Shown here in pieces: positions 1-8,033 of a stretch of DNA of 64,000 nt. Under the pieces are notes generated by a model that saw nothing but the letters and a program-made list of their open reading frames with translations, had not been told where the DNA came from and did not search any database. A program made the position numbers and the translations under genes. The stretch is from Ancylomarina sp963977525 (GTDB lineage: Bacteria > Bacteroidota > Bacteroidia > Bacteroidales > Marinifilaceae): the NCBI GenBank assembly GCA_963977525.1, contig CAXBPC010000007.1, positions 80,640-144,639 of the forward strand, written 5' to 3'. The stretch's first letter is position 1. Every line of letters begins with the position of its first letter.

Positions 1-1029
1 CTTGGTAAAGAGAAAGTAAAATCAGTAGCTTCAGGTGAGATTTGTGCACTAGTAGGTATCGATGGTTTTGATATTGGAGATTCAATTTGTGATGTAGAGA
101 ATCCTGAACCTTTAGAGCCAATTGCTATTGATGAGCCAACTATGAGTATGTTATTTACCATTAATAATTCTCCATTTTATGGACAAGATGGTAAATATGT
201 AACTTCTCGTCACCTAATTGATAGATTGACTAAAGAGCTGGAAAAAAACCTTGCTCTAAGAGTTGAGCCTACAGATTCGGCTGATTCATATATCGTATTT
301 GGACGTGGTGTACTTCACTTGTCTGTTCTAATTGAAACTATGCGTCGCGAAGGTTACGAGATTCAGGTTGGTCAACCACAAGTAATCATCAAAAAAATTG
401 ATGGTGAAAGATGTGAGCCAATCGAGATTTTATATATCGACCTTCCAGAAGATGTTTCAGGAAAAGCGATTGATATTGTAACTCAGCGTAAAGGTGAAAT
501 GTTGACTATGGAACGTAAAAATGAGCGTATCCACCTTGAGTTCCAGATTCCATCACGTGGAATTATTGGTTTAAGAAATCAAATGTTGACTGCTACTGCT
601 GGTGAAGCTGTAATTTCACATCGTTTCCTAGAATATATGCCACACAAAGGTGTTATTCCTGGACGTGTTAATGGTTCATTAATCGCTATGGAAACAGGAT
701 TGACTTTTGCATATGCTTTAAATAAACTACAGGATAGAGGAACTTTCTTTGTTGCTCCTACAACTGATATTTATGAAGGACAAGTAATTGGAGAAAACAA
801 CCGTGCTGGCGACTTAGTTATAAACGTTACTAAAACTAAGAAACTAACCAACATGAGAACTTCGGGTACTGATGAAAAGGTAAGACTATTTCCTCCTATC
901 ATTCACACTCTTGAAGAGGCATTAGAATACATCCAACACGATGAGTATGTTGAGGTTACTCCAAATAATATCCGTTTGAGAAAAATCCATCTTAAAGAAA
1001 CTGATCGTAAAAGATCAGGAAAGAATTAA
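1..1029 (+). CDS. typA: Translational GTPase TypA/BipA, C-terminal part (5' end outside window)
   Basis: The reading frame is open from the first base, so the gene begins upstream and 342 codons plus stop are visible. TypA/BipA is a ribosome-binding GTPase related to EF-G that aids 50S assembly and stress or cold adaptation. The GTPase domain lies outside the window. What is seen is the domain III/V and C-terminal region, with the family-typical stretch around SRGIIGLRNQMLTATAGEA and a lysine/arginine-rich end. A first internal ATG at 142 is not a plausible start because homologous sequence continues upstream of it. A strong hairpin terminator follows 22 bases after the stop. The identification is firm from family-specific sequence. 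Confidence 0.96.
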   Translation, partial: LGKEKVKSVASGEICALVGIDGFDIGDSICDVENPEPLEPIAIDEPTMSMLFTINNSPFYGQDGKYVTSRHLIDRLTKELEKNLALRVEPTDSADSYIVFGRGVLHLSVLIETMRREGYEIQVGQPQVIIKKIDGERCEPIEILYIDLPEDVSGKAIDIVTQRKGEMLTMERKNERIHLEFQIPSRGIIGLRNQMLTATAGEAVISHRFLEYMPHKGVIPGRVNGSLIAMETGLTFAYALNKLQDRGTFFVAPTTDIYEGQVIGENNRAGDLVINVTKTKKLTNMRTSGTDEKVRLFPPIIHTLEEALEYIQHDEYVEVTPNNIRLRKIHLKETDRKRSGKN

Positions 1030-1051
1030 TTAGATTTTAAGTTGAGATATA

Positions 1052-1083
1052 AAAAGAGCCTTTGAGAAATCAAAGGCTCTTTT
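1052..1083 (+). terminator. Intrinsic terminator after typA
   Basis: A perfect 14-bp stem (AAAAGAGCCTTTGA paired with TCAAAGGCTCTTTT) around a GAAA loop lies just after the typA stop. It is symmetric enough to also end the convergent T9SS-domain gene. Confidence 0.9.
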
Positions 1084-1124
1084 CTATTTATATGGGGTTG
1101 ACTATTTTGAAACTAATAATCAAT

Positions 1125-1499
1125 CTACTTCTTCACTAATTTACGAGCAACACGCTTGCCATCCTTCAGATCAAAATTAATCAGATACATTCCTTTAGGT
1201 AAGTGACTTAAATTAATGTTTTTCTTAGGTGTTTTTATATCAATTAAAGTTTTCCCAGTTAAGCTTATAACTCTAATACGAGTCACATTTTCCTGATTGG
1301 TAAGATTTACCACATCCCTAACTGGATTAGGATAAAAACTAGGCTCCTTCTTCTTAAAAGGATCAGATTGATCTACAAAACTATCTGAATTATAAAAATG
1401 AGAACACACAGAAACTTCCGCTTTTAAATTGACAAAGGTTGTCAAAAGCAGAAGAAACGATAGGACAAGATGTTTTTTTACGAGTAAAAGTCTCAGCAT
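1125..1499 (-). CDS. Small secreted protein consisting of a signal peptide and a T9SS C-terminal sorting domain
   Basis: From the ATG at 1499 the product has 124 residues. It has an N-terminal signal peptide (MLRLLLVKKHLVLSFLLLL), about 30 linker residues, then a type A sorting domain of the type IX secretion system. The domain shows the hallmark FYPNPVRDVVNLTN, a central ITRIRVISLTGK-like strand and the final PKGMYLINF...ARKLVKK. A longer frame opens at 1589, but its extra 30 residues precede the signal peptide and are unlikely to be translated. Sorting domains normally sit at the end of large cargo proteins; here there is almost no cargo, so this may be a minimal surface protein or a remnant of a larger gene. 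Confidence 0.75.
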   Translation of the reverse strand: MLRLLLVKKHLVLSFLLLLTTFVNLKAEVSVCSHFYNSDSFVDQSDPFKKKEPSFYPNPVRDVVNLTNQENVTRIRVISLTGKTLIDIKTPKKNINLSHLPKGMYLINFDLKDGKRVARKLVKK

Positions 1500-1729
1500 A
1501 TGTTTCTTTTCTGAATACAATTCAAACTGTCCAACAAAGTTGCTAGTGTATAGATATCTTTTGCAAGATAATAATTTATAATCGAGCATGTCTCATGTTT
1601 TAACTATTTCACATTTTTTATCATATTATCAATAATCCAAATTTATTGGTAAATAGAACCTTTTATTTTATTACTTTAGTTTATGAAACAGTCTCTTTAT
1701 AAGTAGATACTAACTAAATTTTCAATAAA

Positions 1730-2425
1730 ATGAGTGAATATAAAAGTCTCAGCATTAAAAACTGGGCTTTAGAAGATCGTCCTCGAGAGAAGATGATGTA
1801 CAAAGGTTCAAAGAGCCTCTCTAGCGCCGAACTTATCGCCATTATTATTGGGAGTGGTAATCGTAATCAATCAGCTGTAGAAGTCGCTAAAATGCTTCTT
1901 GCAGATAACCAGAACGACTTGAATGAGCTTGCCAAGAAATCAATTCGAGATTTAATGAAAACTCCTGGAATTGGATCTGCTAAAGCTATCGCCATTATTG
2001 CGGCATTAGAGCTAGGAAGTCGGCAAAAATCTTTCCCATCAAAACAAAAATTAAAAATAACAAGTAGTATTGATGCTTTTGAAAGACTACAACCATATGT
2101 AGAGAATTTAAATCACGAAGAGTTCTGGGTAATCTACCTTAATCGGGGCAACAAAATACTGGAGATTAAAAACATATCATCTGGAGGCATAACAGGAACG
2201 GTTTTCGATATGCGACTTGTATTTAAGGATGCAATTCTACTAGAGTCTACAAATATCATTCTTTGTCACAACCATCCATCGGGAAATTTAACTCCTTCAG
2301 AAGCAGATAAAAACCTAACTTACAAAACAAAAGAGGCAGGAAAACTGATGAGCATTGAGGTTTTAGATCACCTTATTATAGCAGATCAGGGTTTCTATAG
2401 TTTTGCAGACGAGGGACTGTTGTAA
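1730..2425 (+). CDS. radC: RadC family protein with JAB/MPN domain
   Basis: This 231-residue protein has the usual RadC layout: a helix-hairpin-helix region near residues 78-95 (TPGIGSAKAIAI) followed by an MPN/JAMM metalloprotease-like domain. The JAMM metal ligands are visible as HNHPSG followed by SEAD. The family was named for a DNA-repair mutant, but its real activity is unsettled. The gene stands alone, preceded by an AT-rich spacer, and is followed by degenerate AATTAGTAATTA-type repeats. Length and motifs match the family, so the assignment is firm even though the function is not. Confidence 0.93.
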   Translation: MSEYKSLSIKNWALEDRPREKMMYKGSKSLSSAELIAIIIGSGNRNQSAVEVAKMLLADNQNDLNELAKKSIRDLMKTPGIGSAKAIAIIAALELGSRQKSFPSKQKLKITSSIDAFERLQPYVENLNHEEFWVIYLNRGNKILEIKNISSGGITGTVFDMRLVFKDAILLESTNIILCHNHPSGNLTPSEADKNLTYKTKEAGKLMSIEVLDHLIIADQGFYSFADEGLL

Positions 2426-2500
2426 TTAATGATTACAATTAGTAATTATCAATTCGTATTTTTCAATTGCTAATTATTAATTACTCATTGTTAATTGAGA
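2426..2500. repeat. AT-rich degenerate repeat between radC and the beta-barrel gene
   Basis: The spacer is built from variants of TAATTAGTAATTAT and CAATTGCTAATTATTAATTA in both orientations and can fold on itself. A closely similar stretch lies near 39940-39975 and shorter variants near 17955-17990 and 48060-48075. It is probably a decayed minisatellite; no function is visible. Confidence 0.45.
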
Positions 2501-2502
2501 TA

Positions 2503-3195
2503 CTAGAATCGATAATACATCCCAACCGTAAGTGATGTGGTGGTAATTTTATCAAAACCCATATATCTATATTTTTGAAGATCAGATAACTCAACATCAT
2601 CACTTAAGCTTGGTTTTATTTTCTTCTTTTCAAGCTTATCCTCAAAATTTGGAATATAAGTAAGCTTAAGATTCACATCTACAGCTAACTTTTTACTTAG
2701 GTTATACATGAAACCAACATTGGGTATTAAACCAATTTTATTGGAAGAAATTGTATATTCAGATTTTATTGGTGTATAAGTATTGGTAGGAATTGATTCT
2801 ACATGATTTCGATAGAGGAAATAACCAAAGCCCAATGAGGCATATGGGCGAAAATCAAGATCGTAGGCTTGTATAAAATAGGTTGCTGTAAAAACAATAG
2901 GAATTATTTGATAATTAACATCGCTTTTTACGCGATTATCACCTGACCATAAATCGTCATTTTGAGCAAAATCCATATAGCCAACTGAAAGTCCAACAGC
3001 TATTTTAGGGTTCAAGAGCATCTTTGCATTCAAACTCAAATCTGTCCCGAGTTTACTTTCGTTGGCAAAATCACCCATAGGCTTAACTACACCACCATTC
3101 AAACCAACAATAAATCGATCGTCTTTGTTGGAGCGTTGAGCTGATAATGAGCTTATAAAAACCAAACTAAGAAATGCTAGGAATAGAGCTTTCAT
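2503..3195 (-). CDS. Outer-membrane beta-barrel protein (OmpA-barrel-like/PorT-like)
   Basis: The product has 230 residues with a signal peptide ending near SSLSAQ. Alternating hydrophobic and polar strands typical of an eight-stranded outer-membrane barrel follow, and the protein ends in the aromatic residue YRF expected for barrel assembly. Motifs such as GLNGGVVKPMGDFA and SLGFGYFLYRN resemble the outer membrane protein beta-barrel family that is abundant in Bacteroidota. No periplasmic binding domain is present. Its ligand or role cannot be told from sequence. It lies downstream of kbl on the same strand but beyond a terminator hairpin, so it is probably transcribed on its own. Confidence 0.75.
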   Translation of the reverse strand: MKALFLAFLSLVFISSLSAQRSNKDDRFIVGLNGGVVKPMGDFANESKLGTDLSLNAKMLLNPKIAVGLSVGYMDFAQNDDLWSGDNRVKSDVNYQIIPIVFTATYFIQAYDLDFRPYASLGFGYFLYRNHVESIPTNTYTPIKSEYTISSNKIGLIPNVGFMYNLSKKLAVDVNLKLTYIPNFEDKLEKKKIKPSLSDDVELSDLQKYRYMGFDKITTTSLTVGMYYRF

Positions 3196-3210
3196 AATGT
3201 AAAAAAAAGA

Positions 3211-3245
3211 AAGCCTGACAGATTCATAAAGAATTAGTCAGGCTT
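3211..3245 (-). terminator. Intrinsic terminator after kbl
   Basis: AAGCCTGAC pairs with GTCAGGCTT across a 17-base loop, with A/T tracts on both sides. It lies between the kbl stop and the start of the beta-barrel gene. Confidence 0.75.
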
Positions 3246-3257
3246 TTATAATAAGGA

Positions 3258-4448
3258 TTACTTAATCACTTTTAATTCTTTACCTACTTTAATAAAAGCA
3301 GCTAAAGCTTTATCAAGATGCTCTTTAGTATGAGCAGCTGATAATTGAATTCTGATACGCGCTTTCTCCTTAGGAACAACAGGGAAATAGAATCCGATTA
3401 CATAAATACCTTCGTCAAGCAATTTGGCAGCAAACTGCTGAGATAAAACTGCATCGTAAAGCATAAGAGCATTAATTGCAGAATCAGAAGGCTTCACATC
3501 GAAACCAGCTTCACGCAATGCTGTGCTGAAATATTTTGCATTCCACATAACTTTATCTCTCAACTCAGTTGACTCGCTTAGCATATCGAATACTGCGATA
3601 GAAGCACCTACGATTGCTGGAGATAATGAGTTTGAGAACAAGTAAGGACGAGAACGCTGACGTAACATGTCGATAACTTCTTTTTTACCTGTTGTGAATC
3701 CACCTAATCCACCACCAAGAGCTTTACCTAAAGTACTTGTAATGATATCAACACGATCCATACAGTTATGATGCTCATGAGTTCCACGACCTGTTTTTCC
3801 AATAAATCCTGAAGAGTGAGAATCGTCAACCATTACTAAAGCATTATACTTATCTGCCAAGTCACAAATCTCGTTTAGCTTAGCGATATCACCGTCCATA
3901 GAGAAAACACCATCAGTAACAATGATTCTAAAACGTTGAGCTTGAGCAACCTTCAATTGTGCCTCCAAGTCAGCCATATCAGCATGCTTGTAACGGTAAC
4001 GAGCCGCTTTACACAAACGAACGCCATCGATAATTGAAGCGTGGTTCAATTCGTCAGAAATAATTGCATCTTCTTTTGAGAAAAGTGGTTCGAAAACCCC
4101 ACCGTTTGCATCAAATGCAGCAGCGTAAAGAATGGTATCTTCAGTACCAAAAAACTTAGCAATTTTAGCTTCTAATTCTTTATGAATATCAGTTGTTCCA
4201 CAAATGAAACGAACTGAAGACATACCATAACCATGAGTATCTAATGCTTTTTTAGCACCTTCGATTACTCTTGGATGAGATGATAATCCTAAATAATTGT
4301 TGGCACAAAAATTTAATACCTCATCACCAGACGATACTTTAATTTCAGCACCTTGTGGAGAAGTAATAATTCTCTCATTTTTGTACAAGCCCGATTCTTT
4401 AATAGATTCGATCTCACCAGCCAAATAGTCTTTGAATTTTCCGTACAT
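3258..4448 (-). CDS. kbl: Glycine C-acetyltransferase (2-amino-3-ketobutyrate CoA ligase)
   Basis: This cytosolic PLP enzyme of the alpha-oxoamine synthase family cleaves 2-amino-3-oxobutyrate with CoA to glycine and acetyl-CoA in threonine breakdown. The start is taken at 4448 (MYGKFKDYL, 396 residues), which matches the family; a frame from 4490 adds 14 unrelated residues. Visible motifs are NYLGLSSHP near the N-terminus, VDDSHSSGFIGKTGRGTHEH with the PLP-ring aspartate and histidine, and the Schiff-base lysine in STLGKALGGGLGG. No threonine dehydrogenase gene is adjacent. An 8-amino-7-oxononanoate synthase is the main alternative, but the overall sequence looks more like Kbl and no biotin genes are nearby. 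Confidence 0.92.
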   Translation of the reverse strand: MYGKFKDYLAGEIESIKESGLYKNERIITSPQGAEIKVSSGDEVLNFCANNYLGLSSHPRVIEGAKKALDTHGYGMSSVRFICGTTDIHKELEAKIAKFFGTEDTILYAAAFDANGGVFEPLFSKEDAIISDELNHASIIDGVRLCKAARYRYKHADMADLEAQLKVAQAQRFRIIVTDGVFSMDGDIAKLNEICDLADKYNALVMVDDSHSSGFIGKTGRGTHEHHNCMDRVDIITSTLGKALGGGLGGFTTGKKEVIDMLRQRSRPYLFSNSLSPAIVGASIAVFDMLSESTELRDKVMWNAKYFSTALREAGFDVKPSDSAINALMLYDAVLSQQFAAKLLDEGIYVIGFYFPVVPKEKARIRIQLSAAHTKEHLDKALAAFIKVGKELKVIK

Positions 4449-4604
4449 AAGTATTTGTTGTATAGTATTGAAATAACAAACCCGAATCACATCGGGAAAA
4501 GATTGAAATTTAGTCTTCTAAATCGAGTTCAAAATTACAATAAAAAATCTTCAGGTCTATAAATCAAGAAATGTTTTTTAACTCCACGAAAAACATTAAA
4601 ATAA

Positions 4605-4680
4605 AAATGCTACTTCAAATATATTTGAAGCAGCATTTAGTATATGATACAACTATCTATTAGACAGTTATGATATCTCA
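4605..4680 (-). pseudogene. frr 3'-end remnant with terminator hairpin, copy C
   Basis: A near-perfect hairpin (AAATGCTaCTTCAAA paired with TTTGAAGcAGCATTT, 4605-4638) is followed by about 40 bases matching the end of frr and its downstream flank at 8010-8055. The shared parts are TTAGTATATGATA, CTATCTATTAGA and a degraded version of the last codons (reading D-I-I-T-V-stop instead of E-I-M-T-I-stop). It is the most decayed of three copies. The hairpin probably serves as terminator for this intergenic region. Confidence 0.7.
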
Positions 4681-4699
4681 AGGATATCAGGGCAAATTC

Positions 4700-5539
4700 T
4701 TACCAAATATAATCTACAAACTCAGGATGATCGATAAAAGGATTACGATTTCCCTGAATATCGAAAATAGTTTGATTACGTTTTTTCTCAAAATTGTCAA
4801 CAGGATCATCAAGATGCCATTTTAATAAAGTTGAAAGCTTACCAATATTAGGCAAAGTATAATCTTCTGCTTCAATTTCATTAAGCTCCAAGTCTTTAAA
4901 ACCATCGTCACCTTCATATCTCACTGCCATATAAAACATCATACGAGCGACATCTCCTTTAACAGCATCGCGTGGCTCCCATGTATCAGAGGTGTATTTG
5001 CATTCAATAGCTTCGCTATGAGAATTTCCACCATTATCGAAGTATTTACTATAACGATCTGTATTTACTGATCTATCACAAGGACGAATATGATGTATAT
5101 CTGTAGATGGTCCCTTTACTGTTCGAGGATCTCCCCCAAATCCCCGTACTTTAGCCCATACATGTTCACGATTCCAAGAATTATCATCATTTTGACCTTG
5201 ATCTTTATAGCTTTTAGCTTGTGACCTTCCTGTGTAAAGCAGAATTACATTATTAGAGTTATCGGGATCTTCATCAGTTAGCTCTAATGCATCCCAAACA
5301 TCAAAATCTGATGAAGAATATGGCAAAACCTTATTACCATCAATTAAATCATGAAGGTCGGTCTTTAGAACCTGAGGATCTGTTCCGTCCAAATTCTTGT
5401 AGTATGAATTAAATTCAGATATATTTTCGATACTAATTTTACCTGATTCGTCTGGTTTTGGATCTACTTGTCCATCATCACTTTTGGAACATGATAAAAC
5501 AAATAGGCTTAATAGCAGTAGAAATGTAGATTTACGCAT
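4700..5539 (-). CDS. Secreted endonuclease I family nuclease (lipoprotein)
   Basis: The 279-residue product begins with a lipoprotein signal (LLLSLFVLSC, lipobox cysteine near residue 17), then an acidic linker. A catalytic region of the endonuclease I (EndA/Vvn) family follows, with NREHVWAK and DIHHIRPCDRSVNTDR, which carry the histidine, arginine and asparagine residues of a beta-beta-alpha-metal nuclease site. Such enzymes degrade DNA or RNA outside the cytoplasm for nutrient gain or defence against foreign DNA. The gene lies between two frr 3'-end remnants, so it may have arrived as an insertion downstream of frr. It has no obvious operon partner. Confidence 0.85.
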   Translation of the reverse strand: MRKSTFLLLLSLFVLSCSKSDDGQVDPKPDESGKISIENISEFNSYYKNLDGTDPQVLKTDLHDLIDGNKVLPYSSSDFDVWDALELTDEDPDNSNNVILLYTGRSQAKSYKDQGQNDDNSWNREHVWAKVRGFGGDPRTVKGPSTDIHHIRPCDRSVNTDRYSKYFDNGGNSHSEAIECKYTSDTWEPRDAVKGDVARMMFYMAVRYEGDDGFKDLELNEIEAEDYTLPNIGKLSTLLKWHLDDPVDNFEKKRNQTIFDIQGNRNPFIDHPEFVDYIW

Positions 5540-5820
5540 AGTTTAATGTAATTAATGATTAGCACTATTCTTTAGAATTAAAAGATTTAATCATCCTGAA
5601 GAAATGTCTTCTATTTCCTAAATAGTTAGTTAACTCTAAGTACTCCATTGCAGAGTAACAAATATTCAGCAAGCTTAGTATCTCAATCGTCAAAAAGTAG
5701 GGATCATGTAATACAGAACTGTATAACATCTAGTATAAAATGGAGAGATAAAGATAGATAAAATCATATAATTTTCAAACACCTAATCTCATCAAACAAC
5801 AATGAAATGTCACAAAGCAA

Positions 5821-5853
5821 AAATGCTACTTCAATATATCTGAAGTAGCATTT
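5821..5853. terminator. Hairpin terminator next to frr fragment copy A
   Basis: AAATGCTACTTCA pairs with TGAAGTAGCATTT over a 7-base loop, flanked by A/T tracts. It is a second copy of the hairpin at 4605-4638 and lies just beyond the stop codon of the duplicated frr end, where a terminator would be expected. Confidence 0.75.
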
Positions 5854-5871
5854 AGTTCATGATATAGGTAA

Positions 5872-6135
5872 CTATTAGATAGTCATGATTTCTTTTTCTT
5901 TAACACTGTACAAGTCATCAATCTTTTTACCGAAAGCATCAGTCAAGTTTTGAACCACAACTTCAGCATCTTTCTCAGCATCTTCAGATAAACCCTCTTT
6001 AACTAATTTCTTAAGCTCTACAATTGTATCACGACGTGCATTACGAACACTTACCTTAGCATTCTCACACTCCGCCTCAGCTTATTTTTTTTAATCACCA
6101 CGATATTTTTCTGTTAGAGTTTAGAACATTAATGA
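5872..6135 (-). pseudogene. Truncated duplicate of the 3' end of frr, copy A
   Basis: Positions 5872-6080 match 8031-8239 in the intact frr almost base for base, with only a handful of substitutions. From about 6083 similarity drops quickly and fades out near 6135. The original stop codon is kept. In the degraded part the frr frame contains two TAA stops where the real gene reads L-A-K-Q, and there is no start, so it cannot make ribosome recycling factor. It looks like the mark left by an insertion or duplication that added DNA downstream of frr. Confidence 0.92.
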
Positions 6136-6160
6136 GCTATAAACAATTCACATAAACTAG

Positions 6161-6218
6161 ATTTTTCGTTATTTAACTAATTTTTTAGTTGTACGAACGA
6201 AAAATATAGTTATATTTG
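6161..6218 (+). promoter_or_regulatory. Promoter and nested dyad operator of the blaI/blaR1-like pair
   Basis: A good Bacteroidota promoter is present: TTG at 6189-6191, a 19-bp spacer, and TATATTTG at 6211-6218. Two nested inverted repeats overlap it. The outer pair is ATTTTTCGTT (6161-6170) with AACGAAAAAT (6196-6205), and the inner pair is AACTAA (6175-6180) with TTAGTT (6185-6190). BlaI/MecI-type repressors bind dyads in their own promoters, so this is the likely autoregulatory operator. Binding is inferred, not shown. Confidence 0.65.
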
Positions 6219-6258
6219 TTTTGTCAACATTATTCATGGTATACAAAAAGGCAAAGTA

Positions 6259-6633
6259 ATGATAACAAAACGATTGACTAAACGAGAAGAAGATGTAATG
6301 AAAATATTGTGGGAAGCAGGTAAAGGATTTGTTAAAGATTTAATGAAACAACATTCTCAACCTAAACCCCATTACAATACTTTTAGTACAATTATTCGAG
6401 GCTTAGAAGAGAAAGGATATGTGGCACACAATTCCTATGGAAATACTCATGAATATTATCCTGTGATCACCAAAGAAGTATACCGAAAACTATTCATAAA
6501 AAATGTTGTTTATGATTATTTTGGTTCTTCATACAAAAATGTGGTCTCTTTTTTTTTAAATGAAGAGAAATTAAATGTTGATGACCTTAAGGAACTTATT
6601 GATTTGATCGAAAAGAAAAATGATAAAAAGTAA
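6259..6633 (+). CDS. BlaI/MecI/CopY family transcriptional repressor
   Basis: This 124-residue winged-helix protein has the family pattern: KRLTKREEDVMKILWEAGKGFVKDL at the start of the DNA-binding domain, then the recognition-helix region with YNTFSTIIRGLEEKGYV, and a C-terminal helical dimerisation and cleavage region. It is a cytoplasmic dimer that represses its own promoter until the partner M56 protein at 6637-7917 triggers its removal. The two genes are separated by 3 bases and clearly form one transcript. No beta-lactamase or efflux gene is adjacent, so the regulated target is unknown. Confidence 0.9.
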   Translation: MITKRLTKREEDVMKILWEAGKGFVKDLMKQHSQPKPHYNTFSTIIRGLEEKGYVAHNSYGNTHEYYPVITKEVYRKLFIKNVVYDYFGSSYKNVVSFFLNEEKLNVDDLKELIDLIEKKNDKK

Positions 6634-6636
6634 ATT

Positions 6637-7917
6637 ATGGTAGAACAATTTCTAGAATTTCAGATAAAAGGAGGAAGTATTTTAGCAATCTCCGTACTAG
6701 TATATGTGTTAGTATTATCAAACGACGTTTTTTTCAAACTAAATAGGTTGTGGCTGCTCGGTAGCCTTATTTTACCATGGATAGTACCTCTGTTAACCAT
6801 GCCTGCTTGGATTAAAGAATTATTGTTTGAAAGTGGAGGAACAGCAGTGCTATTAAGCACTTCATTTTTGAGTTATACCATACAAGCACCAATAACCATA
6901 TCTTCTAAGAGTTTCTTTTCATGGGAATTATTAGGCTTAAGCCTATATTGCTTCATCAGTTTTATAATGTTCATTCGGCTTCTGTGGGGCTACCACTCAA
7001 TTATCCAGCTAAAAAGGCAATCAAATCGTAAGACATACAAAGGTTTTACATTAGCCATTTTTTCAGATATCAAAGCAAGTCCTTTCTCATTTTTCCGTAC
7101 CATTTACATACCTAAAGAAATGGAAAAAAGAGATGACAAAAACCTAATATTAGAACATGAAAGAAAACATTGTGTCGAATTGCATTCAATTGATCTTGCT
7201 TTGGCAGAATGCTTATTGATTTTCCAATGGTGGAATCCTTTTGCTTGGCGGGCGCGAAAATTAATTGCCCAGAATCATGAATTTTGTGTTGACAACGCAG
7301 TGATAAAGCAGATTGCACAACCAAAGGATTATCAATATTTATTACTCAATTTGATTTCAAATCAAAATCAAAGTCAGTTAGTAAATAATTTTAATAAAAA
7401 CCTTACTAAAAAACGAATTATTATGATGAACACTTCAAATACTAGAAATATTACGGGTTGGTTAAAAGGGTTAATAGTCGTGCCATTTTTAGCTTTAATA
7501 CTAATGGCATTTACTAATCCTAATTTATCTAATGAAAACAAATCGGATGATAAGGGTACAAAAACGATTGCTAATGATATAGATTTACAGAAATTTCTTG
7601 CAAGAAGCGTTAAGTATCCTTTAGAAGCCCAAAAGAGTGGAATACAAAGTGATGTAACAGCTCATTTTTCGGTAAGTAAAAAAGGTAAGGTTAGCTCTAT
7701 CACTATGGGGCAAGCCAAGGGAGACAACGTGTTCATTATAGACGAAGTAGTTGTCACGGCGGCGCATAAGCAAGAGAGTGTTAAACAAAAGCCCAGTGCT
7801 CAAAATGTAATACTTGAAAAAGAGGTAGCTAGATTATTAAAAAAACTACCTCCTTTTTCAGATCAGAAAATGTTAGGAAAAACTATTCAGATGAAAGTTA
7901 AATTTAGATTACAATAA
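6637..7917 (+). CDS. BlaR1-like M56 membrane metalloprotease with C-terminal TonB-like domain
   Basis: The 426-residue protein has several N-terminal membrane segments and a cytoplasmic zinc-protease motif HERKH (residues 174-178) with downstream ENHE-like QNHEFCVDNAVI. A further membrane segment near residues 280-295 precedes a periplasmic TonB C-terminal-like domain from about residue 310. In staphylococcal BlaR1 the sensor is a penicillin-binding domain; Bacteroidota homologues often carry TonB-like domains instead. An unusual insert reading IDEVVVTA (368-375) lies inside that domain and resembles a TonB box. It is cotranscribed with the repressor. The signal sensed is unknown. Confidence 0.87.
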   Translation: MVEQFLEFQIKGGSILAISVLVYVLVLSNDVFFKLNRLWLLGSLILPWIVPLLTMPAWIKELLFESGGTAVLLSTSFLSYTIQAPITISSKSFFSWELLGLSLYCFISFIMFIRLLWGYHSIIQLKRQSNRKTYKGFTLAIFSDIKASPFSFFRTIYIPKEMEKRDDKNLILEHERKHCVELHSIDLALAECLLIFQWWNPFAWRARKLIAQNHEFCVDNAVIKQIAQPKDYQYLLLNLISNQNQSQLVNNFNKNLTKKRIIMMNTSNTRNITGWLKGLIVVPFLALILMAFTNPNLSNENKSDDKGTKTIANDIDLQKFLARSVKYPLEAQKSGIQSDVTAHFSVSKKGKVSSITMGQAKGDNVFIIDEVVVTAAHKQESVKQKPSAQNVILEKEVARLLKKLPPFSDQKMLGKTIQMKVKFRLQ

Positions 7918-7930
7918 TCTATTGTAAAAA

Positions 7931-7966
7931 AAAACCTCACAGAATAATGAAATTCTGTGAGGTTTT
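7931..7966. terminator. Bidirectional terminator between the blaR1-like gene and frr
   Basis: AAAACCTCACAGAAT pairs perfectly with ATTCTGTGAGGTTTT around a 6-base loop, with A and T tracts on both sides. It can end transcription from both convergent genes. Confidence 0.9.
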
Positions 7967-8033
7967 TAATATTTATAAATACCAAACACCTTTACTTCTT
8001 TGAAGACAATTTAGTATATGATATTGCTATCTA

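Noticed and set aside
5872..6135. Second working ribosome recycling factor gene
   Set aside because: Only the 3' part is present, with two in-frame stops and no start codon.
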